The notes under the pieces are model-generated. The model made no database searches. It was given only the letters and a program-made list of their open reading frames with translations, and was not told the origin of the DNA. From contig CAMNHD010000012.1 of NCBI GenBank assembly GCA_946538875.1, forward strand, positions 1 through 13,912: a stretch of DNA of 13,912 bases, given 5' to 3'. This document shows positions 1 to 5,899 of the stretch, piece after piece (position 1 is the first letter of the stretch; each line of letters opens with the position of its first letter). The translations under genes and the position numbers were made by a program. This DNA comes from an uncultured Treponema sp. (lineage in GTDB: Bacteria; Spirochaetota; Spirochaetia; Treponematales; Treponemataceae).

Positions 1-360
1 AGAGTTCAGGTAAGCGGCGGCAACGCACATAAGGGTCTTACCTTCACCGGTCTTCATTTCGGTGATGCGGCCAGTGTGCAGAACCAGTGAACCCATCAGC
101 TGGACAGGGTAGGCGCGCTCTCCAAGTACGCGGTAAGCGGCTTCCCTGGCCAATGCAAATGCTTCTGGCAGGATATCATCAAGAGTTTCACCATTTGCTA
201 AGCGGTCTTTGAATGCCTGTGTCTGCCGAGGAAAATCTTCATCTTTAAATGCCTTAGCCCATTCCTCTTTTGCCTCTACTTGGGCAATAACAGGCTTAAG
301 TGCCTTTACGTCGCGGTCATTCTGTGACCCAAAGAAAAACGTTAGTACTTTATCAAACAT
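1..360 (-). CDS. secA: Protein translocase ATPase SecA, N-terminal part (cut by window edge)
   Basis: SecA is the ATPase motor that pushes unfolded preproteins through the SecYEG channel. The visible part is the first 120 residues. It starts with [19 protein letters not shown] and contains the SecA Q-motif region ([18 protein letters not shown], about residues 82-99). The Walker A motif TGEGKT follows at residues 104-109, preceded by the family-typical EMK. The start at 360 is the only ATG near the N-terminus and gives the usual distance to Walker A. No Shine-Dalgarno sequence precedes it. A -10-like box lies only 9 nt upstream, so the mRNA may be leaderless. The gene is divergent from the lipoprotein operon at 448 and shares its promoter region. 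Identification is firm; the rest of the gene lies to the left of the window. Confidence 0.96.
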   Translation of the reverse strand, partial: MFDKVLTFFFGSQNDRDVKALKPVIAQVEAKEEWAKAFKDEDFPRQTQAFKDRLANGETLDDILPEAFALAREAAYRVLGERAYPVQLMGSLVLHTGRITEMKTGEGKTLMCVAAAYLNS

Positions 361-369
361 AATGCTACT

Positions 370-398
370 AATATAACGCTTTTTTCTTAGATTGACAA
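370..398 (-). promoter_or_regulatory. Predicted sigma-70 promoter of secA
   Basis: Reading leftward, a -35 box TTGTCA (complement of 393-398) is separated by exactly 17 nt from a -10 box TATATT (complement of 370-375). Transcription would start near 363, only a few bases before the secA ATG at 360. Spacing and hexamers match sigma-70 well. The -35 box overlaps that of the opposite promoter. This is a prediction from sequence only. Confidence 0.65.
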
Positions 399-420
399 TA
401 GACGTTTTATTCTTTATCTT
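392..420 (+). promoter_or_regulatory. Predicted sigma-70 promoter of the lipoprotein operon
   Basis: A consensus -35 TTGACA (392-397) is followed after 17 nt by TATCTT (415-420, four of six consensus bases). A perfect TATAAT lies at 420-425 but is 22 nt from the -35 box, so it would need another -35. Transcription would start near 427, leaving about 20 nt of leader with a ribosome site GGGGGA (437-442) 5 nt before the GTG start. The -35 box overlaps the secA -35 box on the other strand. Confidence 0.6.
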
Positions 421-447
421 ATAATATGAATAATCCGGGGGATTTTT

Positions 448-1704
448 GTGCTGAAAATAAAAAAGATTCATGCAATACGCGCAATATGCGGTGTTTCTGC
501 CGCCGTGCTTGCATTTCCGCTGCTTTTTGCCTCATGCCGCAAGAACCGTGGAATCGTTACTCTTGAAGAAACAGAAGTTTTTTCTCTTGAATATGGAAAC
601 TTTGAGGACGAGCTGAACCTCTTCAACTTCAACGAAGTGGGAAACATAAATACATCCGTAGTGATGAGGGACGGTCTTTACTATGTGGCCAACGGCGAAG
701 CCAAGAAGATTATGGAGATGAACGGTTACGGAGAGCTGCTGAACCTTTACTACAATGCCGACTATAACCCGACGCCCTCATTTGGAGCCCATGAGAAGAA
801 TCAGAGTACTACCCGCAAGGCCATAGTCTACCCGTTCAACGAGATTTCAGCAATCACAGTCGACTCAAGGCGTTACCTGTATGTGGTGGACAAGCTGCCG
901 CCCGAACGACAGGAGATGGACACTGAACGCAGGCAGCTTCTGAGCCAGGTGGTGCTTAGATTTGACGGGGACGGTAATTTTCTTGATTACATTGGTCAGC
1001 AGGGACCGGGAGGCACTCCCTTTCCATATATAAAGCAGATTTATGTAACATCCGCCAACGAACTGGTCGTAGTCTGCCTGACAAATTCCGGCCCTCTAGT
1101 CTACTGGTTCTCCACAACCGGATACCTTCTGTTCTCCGTGCCCATAGAAAAGCAGAATGTTCCGCTTCCGCCGTCAGAAGGCAAGACAATCGACCCCGGT
1201 GACATCTGGATAGAAGTTACCAATGTGGTGCCGGATTATTCTGTGCGGAAACTTTACCTGAGCGTTGACTATTTTTCCACATATATCGATGAAGCCAGCC
1301 GTATGCAGTCCGGCACAAACTATGACAGCACACTGCTTTATACCCTTAATGTGGAGAACGGCACTTACGAAAAGCCTCTTGTGATTTCACCGTATACAGA
1401 GCACGACACAGACGGTTTTTCCGACGGTTCCTACAATATTCCCTATGATTTCCTGGGGGTGACTGAAAGCGGCTGGTTCTTCTTTATAGTGTCCACTACA
1501 CAGGGCTTCCAGATTCAGATGGTGCAGTCCAACGGTCAGCGCATTATGACCCGCGCACTGGAAATGGACAGAACCGAAGTTCTTTACCACACCTTCAATC
1601 TGAGCAACAATGGTATTCTGTCAGTGCTCCAGGTAAAAAGCGGCAAGTCTGAAATCGACTGGTGGCGGACAGATGCGCTCATACAGTCAGTGCTCAAGAA
1701 CTAG
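448..1704 (+). CDS. Predicted lipoprotein, propeller-like, spirochaete-restricted family
   Basis: This encodes 418 residues from a GTG start, chosen because GGGGGA lies 5 nt upstream and the reading begins directly with a basic n-region (KIKK) and a hydrophobic stretch. The stretch ends in a lipobox LFASC with the modified cysteine at residue 30, so the mature protein should be a lipid-anchored exported protein. The rest is rich in beta-strand-like segments with recurring phrases such as [34 protein letters not shown] and NELVVVC, which suggests an NHL/beta-propeller fold. From memory it resembles spirochaete proteins annotated as 'LIC_12708 family'. No catalytic motif is visible and the function is unknown. 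It is the first gene of a five-gene operon; its stop codon overlaps the ribosome site of the next gene. Presence as a real gene is firm, fold moderate. Confidence 0.85.
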   Translation: MLKIKKIHAIRAICGVSAAVLAFPLLFASCRKNRGIVTLEETEVFSLEYGNFEDELNLFNFNEVGNINTSVVMRDGLYYVANGEAKKIMEMNGYGELLNLYYNADYNPTPSFGAHEKNQSTTRKAIVYPFNEISAITVDSRRYLYVVDKLPPERQEMDTERRQLLSQVVLRFDGDGNFLDYIGQQGPGGTPFPYIKQIYVTSANELVVVCLTNSGPLVYWFSTTGYLLFSVPIEKQNVPLPPSEGKTIDPGDIWIEVTNVVPDYSVRKLYLSVDYFSTYIDEASRMQSGTNYDSTLLYTLNVENGTYEKPLVISPYTEHDTDGFSDGSYNIPYDFLGVTESGWFFFIVSTTQGFQIQMVQSNGQRIMTRALEMDRTEVLYHTFNLSNNGILSVLQVKSGKSEIDWWRTDALIQSVLKN

Positions 1705-1712
1705 GAGGTTCT

Positions 1713-2291
1713 ATGGCTTTTGGCGACGACATGGTGGACGGTTACCCGGACGGGGAAGAGCCTTTGGTGTACCATTATCAGAAGGATTCCTTCCGGCGGC
1801 ATGAATCAAAGCAGTATGCCGATCTGGCAAGCGGACAGTCCCTTCCCAAGCGTGGATTCTTCAAGGTGCTCGTAGGCACAAGGAGCAACCGCTTTATGCT
1901 GGTGATTCTCCTCCTTACTTTTGCGATGATGCTGTTCTTCCGTTACTTTGGTGCAGGGGCGAATGAGCGTGTGGTAAACGGCGTCAAGTGTCAGGTAAGC
2001 GCTTATTCCTATGGCGGCGAGGTGCTTGTTCAGCTGAAACTTGCTACAGGCCTGAAGGGCAAGGTTTCCGCAAAGGATGGAGTTCCCCGTACGGTTGTTG
2101 CGGAATTCAGCTCCGTAGACTCGCAGGGAACGGTAATAAACACCGCCACAGCTTCCCAGGATTACCAGCATGATGACGGAAGCAAAGAGATTTTAATGAC
2201 TTTCACTGACTATGACATCAAGAGTATACTCTGCACAGTGACAAGCGGCAGTGAGGAGCAGCAGCTCAAGTGCCGGGTCACAGGAAAATAA
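1713..2291 (+). CDS. Hypothetical single-pass membrane protein
   Basis: I place the start at the ATG at 1713, giving 192 residues, because AGGAGG (1703-1708) lies 4 nt upstream. An in-frame ATG at 1662 would extend it into the preceding gene and has no ribosome site. About 60 polar residues precede one strong hydrophobic helix (residues 61-77, FMLVILLLTFAMMLFF). An outside domain of about 110 residues with beta-like character follows (VKCQVSAYSYGGEVLVQLKL). Two cysteines, in VKCQV and the C-terminal LKCRV, could pair if exported. Basic residues just before the helix (GTRSNR) favour an N-in topology. I recognise no named domain. Its position directly behind the lipoprotein gene, with the ribosome site overlapping that stop codon, suggests translational coupling and a shared envelope role. 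Confidence 0.8.
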   Translation: MAFGDDMVDGYPDGEEPLVYHYQKDSFRRHESKQYADLASGQSLPKRGFFKVLVGTRSNRFMLVILLLTFAMMLFFRYFGAGANERVVNGVKCQVSAYSYGGEVLVQLKLATGLKGKVSAKDGVPRTVVAEFSSVDSQGTVINTATASQDYQHDDGSKEILMTFTDYDIKSILCTVTSGSEEQQLKCRVTGK

Positions 2292-2327
2292 GTGCGGCTC
2301 AAGAAGTACAGCCCTTTTTCCGATACA

Positions 2328-2333
2328 TATAAT
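2328..2333 (+). promoter_or_regulatory. Possible internal promoter -10 box
   Basis: The 68-base gap between the second and third operon genes contains a perfect TATAAT at 2328-2333. It is 26 nt before the next ATG, with a ribosome site AGGGGA (2348-2353) between them. The matching -35 position (2305-2310, AGTACA) is only three of six, so activity is uncertain. If real, it would let the last three genes be expressed separately. Confidence 0.35.
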
Positions 2334-2359
2334 AGAAAATTGTTAATAGGGGATTACTT

Positions 2360-2890
2360 ATGGCACAATTCTACTTTTTGTCAGTGCTTATGAATATTCT
2401 GGCCGGTTTGATTTTAGTTTATGGAATCGACCTGTCAAATAACAACGGGATCCAAGAGGCTCCAAAACCAAAGAAGCGCAGGTCAGGCAAAAAGAATGAC
2501 GATGATGACTTCCTTGCCGAACTGGATAATCTTCCGGCAGAGTCAGAAGAAAAGGATTCCGGTAAGGAAAACTTTGTCAATGCCACTGGCTTGAACAGCC
2601 GCAGCGCCCGCCTGGTGGTCGGAGTTCTTTCTGTGATTATCGGTGTGCTTAAAATTCTATCAGTATTCCGCAACGACATTCCGGTAATCGGTGACCTTGT
2701 CCCTGTAGTGGCGGGATTGATGGGTGGCTGTGCGCTTCTGGTGGAGTACTTCAAGATCAGTGCTGCTCCGGGAATTGAAGTCCCTGACTCAGTACAAAAA
2801 GTGTTCATTGATTCGCGTAAGTATATCGGAATCCTTTGCCTTGTTGCGGCTGTGCTGCACTTTGTGTTTCCGCAGGTTATCCTGTTGTAG
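2360..2890 (+). CDS. Hypothetical four-helix membrane protein
   Basis: This 176-residue protein has a hydrophobic N-terminal helix (about 4-22, ending in VYGIDLSNNNG). A charged, probably disordered linker (31-75) follows, with a basic patch KPKKRRSGKK and an acidic patch NDDDDFLAELD. Three further hydrophobic segments lie at about 84-103, 107-131 and 155-176. The last one ends at the C-terminus, so the tail is buried. The ATG is supported by AGGGGA 6 nt upstream. No enzymatic motif is visible and I do not recognise the family beyond its resemblance to spirochaete conserved membrane proteins. Its Nudix neighbour begins 9 nt after its stop. Linker length and topology are read by eye. Confidence 0.8.
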   Translation: MAQFYFLSVLMNILAGLILVYGIDLSNNNGIQEAPKPKKRRSGKKNDDDDFLAELDNLPAESEEKDSGKENFVNATGLNSRSARLVVGVLSVIIGVLKILSVFRNDIPVIGDLVPVVAGLMGGCALLVEYFKISAAPGIEVPDSVQKVFIDSRKYIGILCLVAAVLHFVFPQVILL

Positions 2891-2899
2891 AGGCAGAAA

Positions 2900-3316
2900 A
2901 TGGCAAAGACATCTATCGCAGGCATTGCAGTTGACGGAGACCATGTATTGATTGCCCACAGAAATCCTACCGGGCAGATGGGCGGAAGATGGGAATTCCC
3001 CGGCGGAAAAGTGGAAGCTGGCGAGTCAGAGCATGATGCCGTTGTCAGGGAATTCAAGGAAGAGTTTGGAATAAGGGTAAAGGTTGGAAAACTGATTGCC
3101 AGTGCCCAGTTCAGGCATAATTCCGATACAGTGGATCTCCATGCCTATCTGATAAAAGTTCCGCATAAGGGAAAAATCTTCAAGTATCATCTTAGCGAGC
3201 ATACCGAATATTGTTGGATAAAGATTGACCAAATAAAGACTCTGAACTTTGTGGACAGCGATTTACTCTTGTATCCGGAAGTCAGAAAATTCATTCTTAA
3301 CGGAGTGACGGTATGA
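2900..3316 (+). CDS. MutT-type Nudix (deoxy)nucleoside triphosphate pyrophosphohydrolase
   Basis: This is a 138-residue Nudix hydrolase, a normal length for MutT-like enzymes. These cut a nucleoside triphosphate to the monophosphate and pyrophosphate, often cleaning oxidised dGTP from the pool. The complete Nudix box spans residues 36-58 and fits the pattern G-x5-E-x7-R-E-U-x-E-E-x-G-U. Gly36, Glu42, Arg50, Glu51, Glu54, Glu55, Gly57 and Ile58 are all present. The preceding GGRWEFPGG is typical of MutT and CTP-pyrophosphohydrolase-like members. The ATG is preceded by AGAGG (2889-2893). Its stop overlaps the next start (ATGA at 3313-3316), so it is in the operon and probably coupled to the lipoprotein downstream. 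The exact substrate cannot be read from sequence; mutT would be a guess. Confidence 0.9.
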   Translation: MAKTSIAGIAVDGDHVLIAHRNPTGQMGGRWEFPGGKVEAGESEHDAVVREFKEEFGIRVKVGKLIASAQFRHNSDTVDLHAYLIKVPHKGKIFKYHLSEHTEYCWIKIDQIKTLNFVDSDLLLYPEVRKFILNGVTV

Positions 3317-3702
3317 AGTCAAAGATAAGTTCCATTGTTTTTTCCTTGGTGTTTGTCACTCTGCTGTCATTTGCCGCAGTATCATGCAGTCAGAAAAAAG
3401 TCATAAGCTTTGACACATCAAATCCGCTTGCCATGACTCCCGGGGTGGAGTGGGCAGTCGTTTCAGTTCCTTATGCCGCCTTTAGGGAATCTCCGGCTTA
3501 CCATTCAACTGTGACGGCCCAGGCCAGGAGCGGTGATATATTTATGGTAAAAGGCAAGCGTTTTGTAAAGGATTCCGAGACAAAGGGCTCTGATTATCAG
3601 ACTTGGTTTTACTTTGAAAAAGGCTGGCTTGAGGCGAATTCTGTAAAAATATATGACACCCAGTTAAAGGCAGAAACTGCTTCTTCCGAGTCTTCTCGTT
3701 AA
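3313..3702 (+). CDS. Small lipoprotein with SH3-like domain
   Basis: This is a 129-residue protein with a basic N-terminus (MKSK), a hydrophobic core and a lipobox AVSC with cysteine at residue 25, so it should be lipid-anchored outside the inner membrane. Residues 46-115 resemble a bacterial SH3 (SH3b) domain. The features are VEWAVVSVPYAAFRESP, a 'gd' turn (SGDIFMVKGK) and the closing WFYFEKGWLEANSV pattern. SH3b domains often bind peptidoglycan or proteins, but no catalytic partner domain is present. The start overlaps the Nudix stop by ATGA, and GGAG (3302-3305) sits 7 nt upstream. It is the last gene of the operon; the 19-bp repeat array begins 25 bases after its stop. Lipoprotein status is firm, SH3 assignment moderate. 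Confidence 0.82.
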   Translation: MKSKISSIVFSLVFVTLLSFAAVSCSQKKVISFDTSNPLAMTPGVEWAVVSVPYAAFRESPAYHSTVTAQARSGDIFMVKGKRFVKDSETKGSDYQTWFYFEKGWLEANSVKIYDTQLKAETASSESSR

Positions 3703-3727
3703 AGCCTTCTGTATTCGGGCGGCGGCC

Positions 3728-4012
3728 ACCAGTGCCGTGTGCGCTGACCATGGCAGTGTACACTTACCAGAGTGGTGCGCGCTTATCAGAGCCGTGAGTT
3801 GCCTCCAGTTTCGTGACCAGTCACCAGTTTCGTGACCAGTCACCAGTTCCGCGAGCACTTACCAGTTTCGTGTGCGCTTACCAGAGCCGTGAGTTGCCAC
3901 CAGTTTCGTGACCGGTTACCAGACCCCTGCGCAGTCACCAGTTCCGCGAGCACTTACCAGTTTAGTGACCGGTCACCAGACCCGTGCGCGGTCACCAGTT
4001 CCATGAACAGTC
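3728..4012. repeat. Fifteen tandem degenerate 19-bp repeats
   Basis: Starting at 3728, every 19 bases a new unit begins with ACCAG or a close variant, fifteen units without spacers. A typical unit is ACCAGTTTCGTGACCAGTC. Units at 3842-3860 and 3937-3955 are identical, and 3785-3803 and 3880-3898 differ by one base. These pairs are 95 bp (five units) apart, so the array also has a five-unit period. A 32-base exact match links 3837-3868 with 3932-3963. Unit junctions often make a dyad GTGACC/GGTCAC, perfect at 3965-3976. Since 19 is not a multiple of three, a coding role is unlikely. The array lies in the convergent gap between the lipoprotein operon and hisS, probably within the operon's 3' untranslated region. 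The last unit is followed by an A-run that belongs to the hisS terminator. Confidence 0.93.
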
Positions 4013-4014
4013 AC

Positions 4015-4068
4015 AAAAAAAGCCACCCCGGGTCAAAGTGCTCTGCACAATGTCCAGAAGGTGACTTT
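4015..4068 (-). terminator. Rho-independent terminator of hisS
   Basis: Read leftward from hisS, AAAGTCACC (complement of 4060-4068) pairs with GGTGGCTTT (complement of 4019-4027). The stem has nine pairs with one G-U wobble. The loop carries a minor hairpin GTGC-AGA-GCAC (4038-4048). A run of seven T follows (complement of 4015-4021). On the other strand the wobble becomes a C-A mismatch and the T-run is weaker, so leftward termination is favoured; weak bidirectional action is possible. It lies about 30 bases beyond the hisS stop and stops transcription before the repeat array. Confidence 0.7.
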
Positions 4069-4096
4069 ATTCTTTACCGCATAAATCCACAGTGAA

Positions 4097-5398
4097 TCAA
4101 GACTTGATTTTCAGGGCCGCATCCTTAACCGTAAGGCCTGCAAACTGTTCACGCGTCTTGAGATTCTTGAGCGTAAGTTTTCCCGCCTCTGCCTCTTCCC
4201 TGGAGATAAGGATACCCCATGGCATACCCTTCTTTTCGGTAACAGCATACTGCCTGCCCATCTTTACCGCATCAGGGAAAACTTCAACCGCAACCCCAAG
4301 CTTCCTGAGCTCAGAGGCAACCCCCTGATAATGAACAGCAAGGCTGGCATCACAGTTGTAAATCTCAGCGTCAAGATAGGAGAGCTTGTTTTGAGTAAGC
4401 CCAAGTTCTGTAAGACCCGCAATCAGACGGTCAAGACCAATGCTTGCACCAACGCCTGGAACCTTGTCCTTCATGTAAAGTCCCGCCAGATTGTCATAGC
4501 GTCCGCCTGAACACACCGAACCGATGGAAGGCAGTTCGTCAAGGAAAGTCTCGTAGACAATACCAGTGTAATAGTCAAGACCACGTGTAATGCTTGGGTC
4601 AAGGACATAAGACTTTTCAATACCGGAAGCCTTCATCATACCGTAGATTTCTCTTACACGCCTTGAGTCAGAGTTCTCGCCGCCGGCAAGAGCTTCAATA
4701 TGCGCAAGAGTTGCCTCAAAGTCAGCACCTGGCTGAATATAGTCAAGAATCTTATCCGCAGACTCATCGGAAGCAGTCACTTCGCTAAGTTCCTTCCTGA
4801 CTTCCCCGGCACCAACTTTTGCAAGCTTGTCGACAATGCGCAGAATGTCCTCAGACTTTTCCTGTACACCAAGACGCGCCAAAAAGCGGTTGAATATACC
4901 GCGGTGGTTCACGTGGATGGTCACCTTTTCAACACCGATTGCGCTAAGGGCAGTCTTCATCAGAGAAAGAATCTCAAAGTCGGCGCTGGAAGAATCGCTT
5001 CCCACAGTGTCAAAGTCACACTGAACAAATTCGCGGTAACGGCCGGCCTGAGGTTTTTCGCCACGCCATACCTTTGCAATATGATAACGCTTAAAAGGAA
5101 AGTAAAGCTCTTCTTTATGCTCGGCAGTAAAGCGTGCAAACGGAACAGTAAGGTCAAAGCGCATAGCCACATCGCGGTGGCCGTTGTCTTCAAAGCGGAA
5201 GACCTGTTTTTCGGTTTCACCGTTGCTCTTGCGCAGAAGAATTTCCGTATACTCAAGCACCGGAGTGTCAATCGGAACAAAACCGTATGAGCGGTAAGTG
5301 GCAGTCAGCTTTTCAATCAAGTCCGACCGCAGAATCTCGTCCTGGGGCAAAAAATCCCTGAAGCCTTTCAAAACCTTAGGCTGAATTAAATTTTCCAT
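4097..5398 (-). CDS. hisS: Histidine--tRNA ligase
   Basis: HisRS, a class II synthetase, charges tRNA-His with histidine in the cytoplasm. The product is 433 residues, near the usual 420-450. It opens with the typical KGFRDFLPQD (residues 11-20). Class II motif 2 is GRYREFVQCDFD (119-130). The histidine-specific catalytic loop LDPSITRGLDYYTG (266-279) includes the conserved Arg272. Motif 3 follows at 315-325 (GVGASIGLDRL). The anticodon-binding domain covers about 343-425. The ATG at 5398 has no ribosome site; a -10-like box lies 6 nt upstream, so the message may be leaderless. The gene stands alone, convergent with the lipoprotein operon and separated from pbpC by a strong terminator. All key residues look intact. 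Confidence 0.97.
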   Translation of the reverse strand: MENLIQPKVLKGFRDFLPQDEILRSDLIEKLTATYRSYGFVPIDTPVLEYTEILLRKSNGETEKQVFRFEDNGHRDVAMRFDLTVPFARFTAEHKEELYFPFKRYHIAKVWRGEKPQAGRYREFVQCDFDTVGSDSSSADFEILSLMKTALSAIGVEKVTIHVNHRGIFNRFLARLGVQEKSEDILRIVDKLAKVGAGEVRKELSEVTASDESADKILDYIQPGADFEATLAHIEALAGGENSDSRRVREIYGMMKASGIEKSYVLDPSITRGLDYYTGIVYETFLDELPSIGSVCSGGRYDNLAGLYMKDKVPGVGASIGLDRLIAGLTELGLTQNKLSYLDAEIYNCDASLAVHYQGVASELRKLGVAVEVFPDAVKMGRQYAVTEKKGMPWGILISREEAEAGKLTLKNLKTREQFAGLTVKDAALKIKS

Positions 5399-5404
5399 GG
5401 GCTA

Positions 5405-5433
5405 ATACTAACTGAATTTTCAATAAAGTGCAA
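5405..5433 (-). promoter_or_regulatory. Predicted hisS promoter
   Basis: Leftward, TTGCAC (complement of 5428-5433) is followed after 17 nt by TAGTAT (complement of 5405-5410, four of six consensus bases). Six nt separate the -10 box from the ATG at 5398, so the transcript start would fall on or next to the start codon. The -35 box is weak (three of six). Prediction only. Confidence 0.45.
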
Positions 5434-5621
5434 GTAAGCATCCATATTAAAGATTCTTTTTGCGGCGACCTCACTCCAGGGAGAAACTGCTCCTTTCGCA
5501 AGAACATTTTTAATAGTCCACCGGTGTTCCGGCCTTCGCTCACGCTCATACCTGCCGTGGGGCAGGTACTCCGGGCCTCCATACCGGGCCGCACTCATGG
5601 TTTTATACTGACATTCACCCC

Positions 5622-5655
5622 AAAAAAAAGAAGAGGCCGGCGGAGACCGCCGGCC
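5622..5655 (-). terminator. Strong Rho-independent terminator downstream of pbpC
   Basis: A perfect nine-pair GC stem GGCCGGCGG / CCGCCGGCC (5635-5643 and 5647-5655) with a three-base loop is followed, reading leftward, by TCTTC and eight T (complement of 5622-5629). This has the standard form of an intrinsic terminator. It lies about 245 bases past the pbpC stop and isolates hisS from the upstream unit. Confidence 0.85.
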
Positions 5656-5669
5656 ATGCCCATCAGGCA

Positions 5670-5726
5670 ATCGGGTGCAAATGGGTGGGAGGGGATAAAT
5701 TGTGCACCCGATATATTATATATCGG
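5670..5726. repeat. Overlapping inverted repeats around a G-rich block
   Basis: ATCGGGTGCA (5670-5679) is the exact reverse complement of TGCACCCGAT (5703-5712), a ten-pair stem with a 23-base G-rich loop. The right arm overlaps a second hairpin, CCGATATA / TATATCGG (5708-5715 and 5719-5726) with loop TTA. Both cannot form fully at once. The left arm and loop also contain four G-runs, at 5673-5675, 5683-5685, 5687-5689 and 5691-5694, with linkers of 7, 1 and 1 bases, matching the common G-quadruplex pattern. Confidence 0.75.
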
Positions 5727-5899
5727 CCGAAACCCTAATTTCTTGAATAATAATTGGTTGAATTTATAAAAAAGATAATCCCGGGATTGGTAAAAAACGT
5801 GGAATAGTGTTCAGGCCTGCTTTTTAAGAACAAAGTGCCGGTTACAAGCTATGCATTGCATTTGAATTCCGGGCTTGCTGCAAGAAACCTAACGTTGGG

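Larger units (their letters stand above)
5399..5899. other. Structured noncoding gap between pbpC and hisS
   Basis: These 501 bases contain no convincing gene. From left to right they hold the hisS promoter; a small hairpin with arms TACCTGCC and GGCAGGTA (5549-5556 and 5561-5568); the leftward terminator (5622-5655); a G-rich block with nested inverted repeats (5670-5726); a 12-bp perfect palindrome AATCCCGGGATT (5777-5788); an 11-nt hairpin sequence CTTGCTGCAAG near the pbpC end; and ACCTAACGTTGGGC touching the pbpC stop. Weak open frames on both strands lack homology I recognise and lack ribosome sites. The stretch from 5656 to 5899 is probably an unusually long 3' untranslated region of the macroglobulin-pbpC unit. 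Confidence 0.6.

Noticed and set aside
2419..3057. Leftward 212-codon open frame opposite the membrane protein and Nudix genes
   Set aside because: It spans two real genes in the antisense direction and shows no domain, while the sense frames have ribosome sites and a full Nudix box.
3728..4012. Possible CRISPR array
   Set aside because: Units are contiguous 19-mers without spacers, degenerate, and no cas gene is nearby.
3832..4095. Open frame of 87 codons reading through the repeats
   Set aside because: It starts at a GTG without a ribosome site, and a 19-bp repeat shifts frame each unit, so the open frame is a by-product of repeat composition.
4700..5290. Long open frame antisense to hisS
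   Set aside because: It is a shadow of the hisS coding frame, whose conserved motifs are complete on the other strand.
5386..5670. Leftward open frame of 94 codons with an arginine-rich stretch, overlapping the hisS start
   Set aside because: It has no clear ribosome site, crosses the strong terminator stem and the hisS promoter, and matches no family I recognise. A decayed gene remnant cannot be excluded; a protein search would decide.
5670..5726. A named riboswitch
   Set aside because: The alternative stems do not match any riboswitch class I know, and the block lies after pbpC rather than in the leader of a metabolic gene.
5428..5769. Rightward open frame of 113 codons in the pbpC-hisS gap
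   Set aside because: It has low-complexity basic stretches encoded by the terminator stem, no ribosome site and no recognisable domain.
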